64,000 bases of DNA, from positions 372,001 to 436,000 of the forward strand of contig NZ_CP011526.1 in NCBI RefSeq assembly GCF_001027105.1, in the 5' to 3' direction. Below the pieces are notes generated by a model. That model saw nothing but the letters and a program-made list of their open reading frames with translations, did not search any database and was not told where the DNA came from. A program made the translations under genes and the position numbers. Origin of the DNA: Staphylococcus aureus. GTDB lineage: Bacteria > Bacillota > Bacilli > Staphylococcales > Staphylococcaceae. Below are positions 48,381-58,092 of this stretch, in pieces (within the stretch, counting starts at the first letter, position 1; every line of letters starts with the position of its first letter).

Positions 48381-49583
48381 ATGGCTAAAATTCCAGTTAC
48401 GGTATTAAGTGGTTATTTAGGCTCGGGGAAGACAACGTTGTTAAATCATATTTTACAAAATCGAGAAGGTCGACGTATCGCGGTAATTGTAAATGATATG
48501 AGTGAAGTAAATATCGATAAAGATCTTGTCGCAGATGGTGGGGGACTATCGCGTACAGATGAAAAATTAGTCGAACTTTCTAATGGTTGTATCTGTTGTA
48601 CACTTAGAGACGATTTATTAAAAGAAGTTGAGCGTTTAGTGAAAAAAGGTGGCATCGATCAAATTGTTATTGAGTCAACAGGGATTTCAGAGCCAGTACC
48701 TGTTGCACAAACTTTCTCATATATTGATGATGAACTTGGCATTGATCTTACAGCGATTTGCCGTTTAGATACAATGGTTACAGTTGTGGATGCTAACCGC
48801 TTCGTACATGACATCAACTCAGAAGATTTATTGATGGATCGTGATCAAAGCGTTGACGAAACAGATGAGCGTTCGATTGCTGATTTATTAATTGACCAAG
48901 TTGAATTTTGTGATGTATTGATTATTAATAAAATTGATTTAATTAGTGAAGAAGAACTAGCGAAGTTAGAAAAAATGTTAAGCGCATTGCAACCGACTGC
49001 TAAAATTATTAAGACAACAAATTCTGAAGTAGATTTAAAAGAAGTCTTGAATACGCAGCGTTTTGATTTTGAAAAAGCGAGCGAGTCAGCAGGATGGATC
49101 AAAGAACTTGAGTCTGGTGGGCATGCATCGCATACACCTGAAACAGAAGAATATGGTATATCATCGTTTGTATATAAACGTCGTCTACCTTTCCATGCTA
49201 AAAGGTTCAATGATTGGTTAGAAAGCATGCCAAATAATGTCGTTCGATCAAAAGGTATCGTATGGCTAGCACAATACAATCACGTAGCATGTTTATTATC
49301 TCAAGCAGGGTCATCTTGCAATATTCATCCAGTTACATATTGGGTGGCTAGTATGTCTGAAGCGCAACAAACACAAATATTAGCAGAACGTCAAGATGTC
49401 GCAGCTGAATGGGATCACGAATATGGCGATCGTCATACACAATTTGTCATTATTGGTACAGAATTAGATGAAGAAAAATTAACAAAAGAACTCGACGCAT
49501 GCTTAGTCAATGCGCAAGAAATTGATGCAGATTGGCAACAATTTGAAGATCCATATCAATGGCAAATTAGACCAGCACGATAA
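48381..49583 (+). CDS. CobW/ZagA-type zinc metallochaperone GTPase
   Basis: The 400 residues are a COG0523 G3E-family GTPase, cytoplasmic proteins that deliver zinc (or another metal) under scarcity. Walker [14 protein letters not shown] is at residues 8-20. The metal-binding CxCC motif [11 protein letters not shown] is near residue 70, the switch sequence [11 protein letters not shown] follows, and the guanine-specificity NKIDL lies near residue 180. The CobW C-terminal domain ([10 protein letters not shown]) completes it. A Zur-like box over the promoter supports a low-zinc role as in B. subtilis ZagA (YciC); the cognate metal is inferred. Confidence 0.88.
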   Translation: MAKIPVTVLSGYLGSGKTTLLNHILQNREGRRIAVIVNDMSEVNIDKDLVADGGGLSRTDEKLVELSNGCICCTLRDDLLKEVERLVKKGGIDQIVIESTGISEPVPVAQTFSYIDDELGIDLTAICRLDTMVTVVDANRFVHDINSEDLLMDRDQSVDETDERSIADLLIDQVEFCDVLIINKIDLISEEELAKLEKMLSALQPTAKIIKTTNSEVDLKEVLNTQRFDFEKASESAGWIKELESGGHASHTPETEEYGISSFVYKRRLPFHAKRFNDWLESMPNNVVRSKGIVWLAQYNHVACLLSQAGSSCNIHPVTYWVASMSEAQQTQILAERQDVAAEWDHEYGDRHTQFVIIGTELDEEKLTKELDACLVNAQEIDADWQQFEDPYQWQIRPAR

Positions 49584-49735
49584 GTTGAATGAAGTATAAT
49601 CATTTTTGAATTGTGGCTTAATTGTTTGCAATTTATGACAATTAATAAAAAGTTAAGGTGTTCTTAGGATCTTTTTGTTTTCAATCTATCTAAAGTGTGA
49701 TAGTTTTGATAAAGCAGAAATTTGCATTTTATCCA

Positions 49736-49772
49736 TAGGGCTAGGACATGTATGTGTCTTAGTCCTTTTTAT
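49736..49772 (+). terminator. Terminator downstream of the CobW-like gene
   Basis: GGGCTAGGACA pairs imperfectly with TGTCTTAGTCC around TGTA, followed by TTTTT. Confidence 0.75.
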
Positions 49773-49851
49773 ATTTACGTTGATGAAAAATGGCAAAACC
49801 ATCGTACCAACTGTTAATTGAAGGTACAATCATTGTTTAACAGTCATAAAA

Positions 49852-49980
49852 ATGAGTGAAGTAAATGCAGCTATCAATGTACTATTAACACTTACGGTCA
49901 CACGAGTGTTTCAGTCTAAACGTGCAACGCAATTCCGCACGTGGCCAATATATCTTGCGCTAGATCATGAAAATCATTAA
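49852..49980 (+). pseudogene. Decayed RhuM-like fragment
   Basis: An open stretch of 42 residues contains SKRATQFRTW, the hallmark of RhuM/virulence-type phage-associated proteins (which read VNSKRxTQFRxWA). The rest of the gene (about 300 residues in the family) is missing and there is no start signal. It looks like a fossil of a phage or island gene beside the psm cluster. Confidence 0.4.
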
Positions 49981-50241
49981 GATTTCGCATGCCAAATCAT
50001 GAATGTCTCAGAACTCGAGTATCAAACATAAAACACGCCACAAAAATATAACGCGTCAGACTACAAAGATCACGAATATTCCGTATGTCCCACTAAGAAC
50101 GTCCTATACAAAAAACACCAAGACCATTTATTTGCAACAAACTAACAAGACTCACCTCACATCAATAAATCAACACAAAGCAAAGCCACCATCCCTATTG
50201 GTATAGTGGCCTGAGAATTTTAAGTATTCAATTCGCTTAAA
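49981..50241. other. Region between the RhuM fragment and psmA4
   Basis: It contains the psm terminator hairpin (separate entry). A 67-codon plus-strand frame (50003-50206) is Thr/Lys/Asn/His-rich without a ribosome site and is probably chance. A small RNA, Teg41, has been described near this cluster, but I cannot place it from sequence. Confidence 0.4.
50185..50210 (-). terminator. Terminator of the psm-alpha transcript
   Basis: GCCACTATACC pairs imperfectly with GGGATGGTGGC, followed on the minus strand by TTTGCTTTG. Confidence 0.6.
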
Positions 50242-50304
50242 TTATTTTGCGAAAATGTCGATAATTGCTTTGATGATTTTAATGATAGTACCTACAATAG
50301 CCAT
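50242..50304 (-). CDS. psmA4: Phenol-soluble modulin alpha-4
   Basis: The peptide [20 protein letters not shown] is the known 20-residue alpha-4 modulin, an amphipathic helix with surfactant and cytolytic properties, secreted through the Pmt exporter (located elsewhere). GGAGGACAAAACG precedes the ATG. Too short for ordinary gene callers. Confidence 0.97.
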
Positions 50305-50367
50305 CGTTTTGTCCTCCTGTATGTTGATTTAACATAGTGATGAGTTGTTGATCGTTAATGTTTGAGA

Positions 50368-50436
50368 TTAGTTGTTACCTAAAAATTTACCAAGTAAATC
50401 TTTAAAGAATTTGAATAATTTTGCTACGAATTCCAT
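50368..50436 (-). CDS. psmA3: Phenol-soluble modulin alpha-3
   Basis: A 22-residue peptide beginning [18 protein letters not shown], the most strongly leukocidal alpha modulin. AAGGGGGCC precedes the ATG. It is an amphipathic, Phe/Lys-rich helix without a signal peptide and keeps its formyl-Met start when secreted. Confidence 0.97.
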
Positions 50437-50487
50437 GTGAATGGCCCCCTTCAAATAAGATGTTCATATCTATGAGATTTTTATAAC

Positions 50488-50553
50488 TTACTTACCAGTG
50501 AATTTCTCAATTAATCCTTTAATGAATTTAATGATTCCTGCAATGATACCCAT
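50488..50553 (-). CDS. psmA2: Phenol-soluble modulin alpha-2
   Basis: A 21-residue peptide beginning [32 protein letters not shown] precedes the ATG. Part of the psmA1-4 operon; nearly a copy of psmA1, suggesting local duplication. Confidence 0.97.
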   Translation of the reverse strand: MGIIAGIIKFIKGLIEKFTGK

Positions 50554-50584
50554 GTGAAAGACCTCCTTTGTTTGTTATGAAATC

Positions 50585-50650
50585 TTATTTACCAGTGAAT
50601 TGTTCGATTAAGCTTTTGATAACTTTAATGATGCCAGCGATGATACCCAT
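50585..50650 (-). CDS. psmA1: Phenol-soluble modulin alpha-1
   Basis: A 21-residue peptide beginning [33 protein letters not shown] precedes the ATG. First gene of the psm-alpha operon, driven by an AgrA-type promoter about 80-140 nt upstream. Confidence 0.97.
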
Positions 50651-50739
50651 TAAGATTACCTCCTTTGCTTATGAGTTAACTTCATTGTACATAGTTATCT
50701 TGTGCGTAATTGATTTTTTTCCTAACTTGAATTGTTATG

Positions 50740-50793
50740 ATCATAACTGCGAATTTTTTATTTTAAAAGGACGGGAAATACTGCCTAACTGTA
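50740..50793 (-). promoter_or_regulatory. AgrA-type box and promoter of the psm-alpha operon
   Basis: On the minus strand TACAGTTAGGCA (50782-50793) matches the AgrA-binding box of the agr P2 promoter, with a second related CAGTTATGA nearby. TATGAT (50740-50745) is the likely -10. AgrA directly activates psm-alpha in S. aureus, so this is expected. Confidence 0.7.
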
Positions 50794-50984
50794 CAGGTGC
50801 ATTTACAAAATCTTTACAATCATTGGTTTAATAGAGGTTAAGCTCATGAATTTGACATGAAGCAGAAATTTAATTATATTTTATGTTATAAGTTTAAAAC
50901 GAATAACACGTTAGGTCTCGTCTAGGCAAAGCATATTTATGAAGATGAATTGAACAGACAGAAGTAACATTTTATATACATATG

Positions 50985-51118
50985 TGCATGGGAGCACGCT
51001 TAAAGAGAACACTGCAACAAGGTATATCAACGTACCGTGATGCAGTGTCTAGTTAAACTGAAACCTGCAATAGTAAATTTTCTGCCATTATGTACAGAAT
51101 CTACTATTGTAGGTTTTT
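50985..51118 (+). ncRNA. Structured leader or small RNA upstream of mpsA
   Basis: A promoter (TTGAAC 50950-50955, 17-bp spacer, TATATA 50973-50978) starts a transcript of about 130 nt. It holds a hairpin (ACACTGCA...TGCAGTGT, 51021-51051), then a long 14-bp terminator stem (AACCTGCAATAGTA with TACTATTGTAGGTT, 51061-51114) plus TTTTTATTTTT. The mpsA ribosome site follows within 45 nt. It could be an attenuator for mpsAB or a free small RNA. I do not recognise a known riboswitch. Confidence 0.6.
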
Positions 51119-51170
51119 ATTTTTATACATAAGCAATTATGCGAGAGATTAGAAATAAGGAGGTTATGCA

Positions 51171-52655
51171 GTGTTAAGTTTTCAATTGCTATTTTCACTG
51201 TTTGTTATTGCGCTTATCATTGCATTGATAAGTGGCTTGTTGTTTTTAGCACCAGTTATGCCAATGAGATATATTAAATTACATTTATACATACTAGTCA
51301 TGCCAGTATTATTTGCAGTCATTGGCTTTTTCGGTATTCATGGTCAACATGTCTTAGGTCCATTTAAAATAGATCGTTTATCTTGGTTATTAGCTGGCTT
51401 TGTAATGGCGCTTGGCTTTATTATTCAAAAGTTTTCAATGCGATATTTACTAGGTGATCATCATTATAGACATTACTTTCCATTGTTCACTGCGATTACG
51501 TCGTTTGCATCTTTAGCATGGATGTCTGAAGACTTAAGACTGATGGCACTCTGCTGGGGTATTACATTATTATGTTTAACATTGCTGATGAACGTTAATC
51601 GTTTTTGGAAAGTGCCACGTGAGTCTGCGAAATTATCAAGCATGACATTTTTATGTGGTTGGCTTGCATTCGTTGGAGCAATTGTAACTATTTATATTGC
51701 GACTGGCGAGTGGCGGGTACCACAACATATAGTTCATCCGACATGGTCATTGTTGACGAATGTACTACTTGTATTAGCTGTCATGATACCGGCAGCACAA
51801 TTTCCTTTTCATCGATGGTTGATTGAATCTGTAACGGCACCAACGCCAGTATCGGCAATTATGCATGCAGGAATTGTGAATGCAGGTGGTGTTATTCTAA
51901 CTCGTTTTGCGCCGATATTTGATAATGGATTTGCGTTATCATTATTACTTATCCTTTCTAGTATTTCTGTATTGTTAGGATCGGGTATTAGCTTAGTTCA
52001 AGTTGACTATAAACGCCAATTAGTGGGCTCTACGATGAGTCAAATGGGCTTTATGTTAGTTCAATGTGCATTGGGTGTATATTCAGCAGCGATTATTCAT
52101 TTAATATTGCACGGTATTTTTAAAGCAACATTATTTTTACAATCAGGTTCTATCGTGAAGCGATTCAATATTCCAAAACAAGCATCTGCTAAAGACGCTT
52201 ATGGCTGGATTGTCATGGGACGTGTATTAGCTATTATCGTGGCATTTCTATTTTGGATGAGTAGTGACAGAAGTGCATATGAAGTGTTAAGTGCACTCAT
52301 TCTAGGATGGTCATTACTTGTATCTTGGAATCAAATGGTAGCCTTTAGTAAAGGACGCATGGCACGTCTTGTTGGTATGATTTTGATTGCAATCGTGACA
52401 TTTATCTACGTCATCACACATAATTATTTTTACGCTGTATTACAAAATATAACAACACATGCGACAACGCCGCCTACAGTGAGTGTCATCATTAGTGTTG
52501 TTATTTTAATCTTTGGCAGTTTATTAAGTATTTGGGTGGCGCGGCATCGATACTCTAAGGCTTTTGCGGTATTGTACGTGTGGTTAGTTAATCTAGGTGA
52601 AGCACGCTCGAAAGCGATAGAAAGTCATCCGAATTATTTGAAGAAGTATTTATAG
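51171..52655 (+). CDS. mpsA: MpsA/DabB ion-translocating antiporter-like subunit
   Basis: A 494-residue membrane protein of the NuoL/MrpA-like proton-conducting family with about 13-14 helices. The hallmark segment FPFHRWLIESVTAPTPVSAIMHAGIVNAGG holds the conserved Lys/His environment of ion channels. With MpsB (DabA) it forms an inorganic-carbon uptake system that supports growth in air and generates membrane potential. GTG 51171 is chosen because AAGGAGG lies 7 nt before it. It overlaps the mpsB ribosome site, so both are translated together. Confidence 0.88.
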   Translation: MLSFQLLFSLFVIALIIALISGLLFLAPVMPMRYIKLHLYILVMPVLFAVIGFFGIHGQHVLGPFKIDRLSWLLAGFVMALGFIIQKFSMRYLLGDHHYRHYFPLFTAITSFASLAWMSEDLRLMALCWGITLLCLTLLMNVNRFWKVPRESAKLSSMTFLCGWLAFVGAIVTIYIATGEWRVPQHIVHPTWSLLTNVLLVLAVMIPAAQFPFHRWLIESVTAPTPVSAIMHAGIVNAGGVILTRFAPIFDNGFALSLLLILSSISVLLGSGISLVQVDYKRQLVGSTMSQMGFMLVQCALGVYSAAIIHLILHGIFKATLFLQSGSIVKRFNIPKQASAKDAYGWIVMGRVLAIIVAFLFWMSSDRSAYEVLSALILGWSLLVSWNQMVAFSKGRMARLVGMILIAIVTFIYVITHNYFYAVLQNITTHATTPPTVSVIISVVILIFGSLLSIWVARHRYSKAFAVLYVWLVNLGEARSKAIESHPNYLKKYL

Positions 52656-52667
52656 GAGGTGAAAGGT

Positions 52668-55373
52668 ATGACAACACAGTTAAATATCAATTCAGTCATT
52701 GAAAATGCGAAACGTGTTATTACACCATTATCACCAATTTCGATTTTTGCAGCACGAAATCCATGGGAAGGATTAGAAGCGGATACGTTTGAAGATGTCG
52801 CAAAATGGTTACGTGATGTTCGAGATGTGGATATTTTCCCAAATAAAGCATTAATAGAAAGCGCTGTGGCACGTGGTGAATTAGATGAAAGTGTCTTTAA
52901 TCAACTTGTTACTGATATGTTACTTGAACATCACTACAATATCCCGCAACACTACATCAATCTTTATATTGATAACATTAAAACATTAAAAGACGTACCT
53001 GCATCATATATGAATCATTCAAATGTTGATGTTGTTGCTGATCTACTATTAGAAAAATCAAAACGTGATATGGCTGAATCATATCATCACTATGATGTAC
53101 GTCCGATGAGTGATGCAATAATAGATGAACAAGGTGAGCCACTTAGCGAACAAGTGAATCGTCAAATGATTAAATGGACGAAACTTTATATCGATCAATT
53201 TCTATCGAGTTGGACAATGCCGAAGCGTGAGCAAAGTTTTTACCATGCATGGTTGCATTTAGCGCAACATGACCATAGTTTTACTAAAGCACAGCGCCAA
53301 GTGATTAAAGGCTTACCCAATGATCCTGAAATGACGATAGAGTCAGTATTAACTCATTTTTCAATAGATCAGGAAGACTACCAAGCTTATGTTGAAGGAC
53401 ATCTTTTGGCGTTACCGGGTTGGGCAGGTATGTTGTATTACCGTTCACAACAGCATCACTTTGAACAACATTTGTTAACGGATTATTTGGCAATTCGGTT
53501 AGTTGTCGAACAATTGCTAGTTGGTGATGAGTTTAAGTCAGTCGCTAAAGATTGTGAAAGTAGATCGGAAAATTGGTTTAAGCAAACTGTTGCATCATGG
53601 TGTTACTACAGTGATATGCCTAGCGATGTATTACTACAACATGACGTCAATGAAATTCAAACGTTTATTCATTTTGCAGCAACTATGAATAAAAATGTAT
53701 TTAAAAATTTATGGCTAATTGCCTGGGAAATGACATACGAATCTCAGTTAAAACAAAAAATTAAAGCAGGTCATGAAAGTGTGGCGGGCGCATTAGATGT
53801 AAACCAAGTAAATGTCTCAGAAAATGATAACGCTAATCAGCCACATTCAGTATTGTTAAATGACACACAAGCAGTTGATGAAAATAATAGCGAGCTAAAT
53901 CAGATGGGCACATCAACGAAAGCGCAAATTGCATTTTGTATAGATGTTCGTTCAGAACCATTTCGTAGACATATCGAAGCAGCAGGGCCCTTTGAAACGA
54001 TTGGTATTGCAGGCTTCTTTGGATTACCTATTCAAAAAGATGCCGTAGACGAACAATTCAAACATGATTCATTACCTGTCATGGTACCGCCGGCATATCG
54101 CATTAAAGAATTTGCAGACCGCTACGATATGAATGTTTATCGACAACAGCAACAGACAATGTCATCGATGTTTTACACATTTAAATTGATGAAAAATAAT
54201 GTCATGCCTAGTCTGTTATTGCCTGAATTAAGTGGGCCATTTTTAAGCTTAAGTACCATTGTCAATTCGATTATGCCTAGAAAAAGTCGCGCGTCTTTAC
54301 AAAAAATAAAACAAAAGTGGTTGAAAAAGCCTGAAACAAAGTTGACGATTGATCGTGAGTTTGACCGAACATCAGACTTACCTGTTGGATTTACTGAGCA
54401 AGAGCAAATTGATTTCGCGTTACAAGCGTTGAAATTGATGGATTTAACCGAAGCATTTGCGCCGTTCGTTGTGTTAGCAGGTCATGCTAGTCATTCTCAC
54501 AATAATCCACATCATGCATCACTTGAATGTGGGGCTTGTGGTGGCGCATCAAGCGGTTTTAATGCTAAGTTATTAGCGATGATATGTAATCGTCCAAATG
54601 TCAGACAAGGATTAAAACAATCAGGTGTGTATATTCCAGAGACAACTGTTTTTGCGGTAGCAGAACATCATACGTCTACTGATACGTTGGCATGGGTATA
54701 TGTGCCAGACACATTATCTTCTATTGCTTTAGATGCATATGAATCATTGAATGACGCGATGCCGATGATTTCTGAACACGCGAATCGCGAACGTTTGGAC
54801 AAACTGCCAACGATTGGTCGTGTGAATCATCCAGTGGAAGAAGCGCAGCGGTTTGCGAGTGATTGGAGTGAGGTACGTCCAGAATGGGGATTGGCTAAAA
54901 ATGCATCATTTATAATTGGACGACGCCAATTAACAAAAGGCATTGATTTAGAAGGGCGGACATTTTTACACAATTATGATTGGCGTAAAGATAAAGATGG
55001 CACATTATTAAATACCATCATTTCTGGTCCGGCACTTGTGGCACAATGGATTAATTTACAATATTATGCGTCGACAGTTGCGCCGCATTTTTACGGAAGT
55101 GGGAATAAAGCGACACAAACCGTCACGTCAGGTGTTGGTGTCATGCAAGGTAATGCGAGTGATCTGATGTATGGCTTATCATGGCAATCTGTTATGGCTG
55201 CTGATCGGACGATGTATCATTCGCCAATTCGTTTACTTGTCGTTATTCAGGCACCCGACTATGTTGTAGCAAGACTACTCGCGAATAATGAGCATTTCGC
55301 TAGGAAGGTGTCTAATCATTGGCTGCGTTTAATGAGCGTTAATGAGGAAGGGCGTTTTAAAAGTTGGATTTAA
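52668..55373 (+). CDS. mpsB: MpsB/DabA inorganic carbon transporter subunit (DUF2309)
   Basis: A 901-residue soluble-to-peripheral protein with carbonic-anhydrase-like zinc ligands in the DabA order. Cys and Asp lie in [13 protein letters not shown] (about residue 425), His in [13 protein letters not shown], and Cys in LECGACGG (about residue 625). The start at ATG 52668 is 8 nt after GGAGG; the GTG at 52659 lies inside that ribosome site. It is coupled to mpsA. Zinc-site integrity supports bicarbonate or CO2 handling. Confidence 0.92.
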
Positions 55374-55534
55374 CGATGATATGTTGCGATGCTAAGTAAC
55401 TAATATATCATCATATCTACAATGTTCTAGCTTCTTAAAATATACTAAAAATGATAAACTTAATGTAATAGTTGATGTCGTGATAACGATACAAAGATGA
55501 AGTAATCAATTTTAATATTATTGGAGTTAGTGAT

Positions 55535-55897
55535 ATGAAAAGAACGAAAGGTGAAATCGAAGCTGAAATCAGTAAAGCCATTACGCAATGGGAAAAAGAT
55601 TTCCTTGGCAGAGGTTCCTTGTCAGTTAAATCAGACATTTTAAGAGATATGGTGATTATTAGTTTACAAGGTATCTTAACGCCAGCTGAATATCGTGTAT
55701 GTAGTACGAATGAAGGATTATTAAATATTAAACGAACACGTTCTGAATTAGTTGAATCCGGTGAGCAAGATTTGAATGATATCATTTTTAAAATTACAGG
55801 TATCAAAGTGATGAGCTTCCATAGTGATTTAAGTACAGTTACAGGTGAACGTATTATCGTATTCAAACTTGAGGATAATTTGGAAAAGCATATTTAA
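55535..55897 (+). CDS. mpsC: DUF2294 protein (MpsC-like)
   Basis: The 120 residues match DUF2294 (short proteins, sometimes named Na-translocating decarboxylase-associated). The pattern TKGEIEAEISKAITQWEKDFLGRGSLSVKS, followed by a VIISLQGILTPAEYRV strand and KTRSELVE-like segment, is typical. TTGGAGTTAGTG precedes the ATG. It lies about 160 nt after mpsB and has been grouped with mpsAB as mpsC in S. aureus. I am unsure of a direct role. Confidence 0.75.
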   Translation: MKRTKGEIEAEISKAITQWEKDFLGRGSLSVKSDILRDMVIISLQGILTPAEYRVCSTNEGLLNIKRTRSELVESGEQDLNDIIFKITGIKVMSFHSDLSTVTGERIIVFKLEDNLEKHI

Positions 55898-55951
55898 GAA
55901 GGTTAGGTATGCTTCTGCTGGCTTATTAAAGCTATAGAAGTATGCTTGGTT

Positions 55952-55992
55952 AAACAGCGCAACGCCATATATTTGGGTGTGCTGTTTTTCTA
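55952..55992 (+). terminator. Terminator downstream of the DUF2294 gene
   Basis: AAACAGCGCAACGCC pairs imperfectly with GGGTGTGCTGTTT, followed by a T run. Confidence 0.75.
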
Positions 55993-56125
55993 TTACATGA
56001 TGTGTTTATTACGTGGATGAATGCGTGGGTCTGAATATAGCCCGTGAAAGGCGTATGTCATAAAATTTGCGAATGGTGACAAGTCGACGCAAGCATATTT
56101 GTTGCGAGACATGCCCACTATCCTT

Positions 56126-56542
56126 TTACATAAAGAGTATATGTGTGACGTAGGCATATAATCGATAAAGTATTCCTAAAAAATTAGGTATAATGACCAT
56201 TGTTGCAATAAGTTTTTCGGCCTTGAAACCGATAACGCATAGTATAATAGGAATAAAATATAATACAAATATCCAGTAAATCAAATTTGAAAATGATGGA
56301 TGAATAGGGGTAAAGAATCTAACTAATGTAATGATTAACGCTATATAGACAAAAATAACTCTATTGATACGCCTTACCCCCTCTGTATAATAAATATAAA
56401 TCGTACTAAATTGAAAATAGCAAAATATTGTTATTTCAATTATACAATGTTTTATTTGCAATATACATAACAATATGAACTTTATAATTTTGATATTGTC
56501 GGTAAAGTGAAATTTGTGGCACATTGATATTATGGATAACAT
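56126..56542 (-). CDS. Possible small hydrophobic membrane protein
   Basis: The minus-strand frame is 138 codons, but only the last 80 or so (from about 56375) look coding. There, three strongly hydrophobic helices (IFVYIALIITLVRFF, LIYWIFVLYFIPIILCVIGF, and a C-terminal one) follow a GAGGGGGTAAGG ribosome-site-like sequence. No ATG fits that site, so the start is uncertain or non-standard. It overlaps the start region of the divergent PAP2 gene. Low confidence. Confidence 0.35.
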   Translation of the reverse strand: MLSIISMCHKFHFTDNIKIIKFILLCILQIKHCIIEITIFCYFQFSTIYIYYTEGVRRINRVIFVYIALIITLVRFFTPIHPSFSNLIYWIFVLYFIPIILCVIGFKAEKLIATMVIIPNFLGILYRLYAYVTHILFM

Positions 56543-56579
56543 TTGTAAAATGAAAATGATGATACGAGGAGATTGTAAG

Positions 56580-57254
56580 ATGATAGATAAAAAATTAACA
56601 TCACCGAAAATGACAGTGCCTTTATTTTTAATCGTGCTGATTGTATTTATAGGTATGTTTTACAGTGTAGTGACAAATCAAGAATGGCTTAAAAATATAG
56701 ATATGGGATCATTAACATGGTTTACAGATTATTTCGGTGAGCCACAACGTCAGTATGTTAACAATTTGTTTAATTACTATATGACGTTTAGTGCGGAAAT
56801 TGGAGATGTCAAAGGTGTCGTGTTGATTTCCATTATCGTCACAATCATACTGTTTATTAAACAGAGGCATTTAGCGGTTTGGTTTGTGACATATTTGGTT
56901 TCAGGTGTCATCATGAACAAATTAATTAAAGATACTGTATTACGTCCAAGACCATATAATCATTTAGCCGTTGATACAGGCTTTTCATTTCCGAGTGGAC
57001 ATTCCAACGCCAGCACATTATTATATTTCGCCTTAATGATCATTATTATTTCACTTGCTGCTAAGACAATAACAAAAGTGTTGAGTGCGTTGGTTATGGG
57101 AATATTATGGCTTAGCATATTATTTTGTCGCCTTTATTTTCATGCACATTACTTTTCAGATGTCATTGGCGGCACGTCACTAGCAATCATTTGGGTAGCG
57201 TTATTCTTAATGGTATACCCATACTTTATTAATCATCGACGACAACGCGTTTAG
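56580..57254 (+). CDS. PAP2-family membrane phosphatase
   Basis: A 224-residue integral membrane lipid-phosphatase of the PAP2/undecaprenyl-pyrophosphatase type. All three catalytic motifs are visible: KDTVLRPRP (KxxxxxxRP, near residue 122), PSGH in FPSGHSNAS, and CRLYFHAHYFSDVIGG (R...H...D). About six helices. ATG 56580 is 7 nt after GAGGAGA; the longer frame from 56514 has no site. It precedes the esterase gene by 36 nt. Substrate may be undecaprenyl pyrophosphate or phosphatidic acid. Confidence 0.88.
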   Translation: MIDKKLTSPKMTVPLFLIVLIVFIGMFYSVVTNQEWLKNIDMGSLTWFTDYFGEPQRQYVNNLFNYYMTFSAEIGDVKGVVLISIIVTIILFIKQRHLAVWFVTYLVSGVIMNKLIKDTVLRPRPYNHLAVDTGFSFPSGHSNASTLLYFALMIIIISLAAKTITKVLSALVMGILWLSILFCRLYFHAHYFSDVIGGTSLAIIWVALFLMVYPYFINHRRQRV

Positions 57255-57290
57255 CAAACATCTTTAGACATAGTGGAGGTATATAGAAAA

Positions 57291-58025
57291 ATGAGAATTA
57301 AAACACCGAGTCCATCGTATTTAAAAGGCACAAATGGACATGCGATATTATTATTACATTCATTTACAGGTACAAATCGGGATGTGAAGCATCTTGCAGC
57401 TGAGTTAAATGACCAAGGATTTAGTTGTTATGCACCGAATTATCCAGGTCATGGTTTATTGTTGAAAGATTTCATGACATATAATGTAGATGATTGGTGG
57501 GAAGAAGTTGAGAAAGCTTACCAATTTTTAGTCAATGAAGGTTATGAATCTATCAGTGCAACGGGTGTGTCTTTAGGTGGATTAATGACATTAAAATTGG
57601 CGCAACACTATCCTTTGAAACGTATCGCTGTCATGTCAGCACCAAAGGAAAAGAGTGACGATGGCTTAATAGAACATTTAGTTTATTATAGTCAACGCAT
57701 GTCGAATATTTTAAATTTAGATCAGCAAGCATCGAGTGCGCAATTAGCAGCAATTGATGATTATGAAGGTGAAATTACGAAGTTTCAACATTTTATTGAT
57801 GATATCATGACAAATTTAAATGTTATTAAAATGCCAGCTAATATATTATTTGGTGGTAAAGATGCGCCATCCTATGAAACAAGTGCACATTTTATTTATG
57901 AACATTTAGGATCAGTAGACAAAGAATTAAATGGTCTGAAGGATTCGCATCATTTAATGACGCATGGAGAAGGCAGAGATATTTTAGAAGAAAATGTTAT
58001 TCGCTTTTTCAATGCTTTAACATAA
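57291..58025 (+). CDS. est: Carboxylesterase of the alpha/beta-hydrolase fold
   Basis: A 244-residue enzyme resembling the thermostable carboxylesterase Est30/YvaK family. An oxyanion loop LLHSFTGTNRD near residue 22 and a nucleophile GVSLGG with Ser near residue 92 are followed by an acid residue in FGGKDAPS and the catalytic His in DSHHLMTHGEG. ATG 57291 is 10 nt after GTGGAGGT. It lies just after the PAP2 gene in the same direction and ends in a terminator. Confidence 0.88.
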   Translation: MRIKTPSPSYLKGTNGHAILLLHSFTGTNRDVKHLAAELNDQGFSCYAPNYPGHGLLLKDFMTYNVDDWWEEVEKAYQFLVNEGYESISATGVSLGGLMTLKLAQHYPLKRIAVMSAPKEKSDDGLIEHLVYYSQRMSNILNLDQQASSAQLAAIDDYEGEITKFQHFIDDIMTNLNVIKMPANILFGGKDAPSYETSAHFIYEHLGSVDKELNGLKDSHHLMTHGEGRDILEENVIRFFNALT

Positions 58026-58041
58026 TTGAAGATTTTAAAAA

Positions 58042-58092
58042 TTAACACTTGAGTGACGATGTTATTATATTTGTCATTTGAGTGTTTTTTGT
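58042..58092 (+). terminator. Terminator after the esterase gene
   Basis: AACACTTGAGTGAC pairs with GTCATTTGAGTGTT around TTATTATA, followed by TTTT. Confidence 0.8.

Noticed and set aside
50568..50831. 87-codon plus-strand frame across psmA1 and its promoter
   Set aside because: It overlaps known microgenes on the other strand and contains the AgrA-type promoter; no Shine-Dalgarno of its own in a sensible place.
51171..52655. Reading mpsA as a subunit of respiratory complex I
   Set aside because: No other nuo genes lie nearby, S. aureus has no classical complex I, and the DUF2309 partner downstream defines a DabAB/MpsAB pair.
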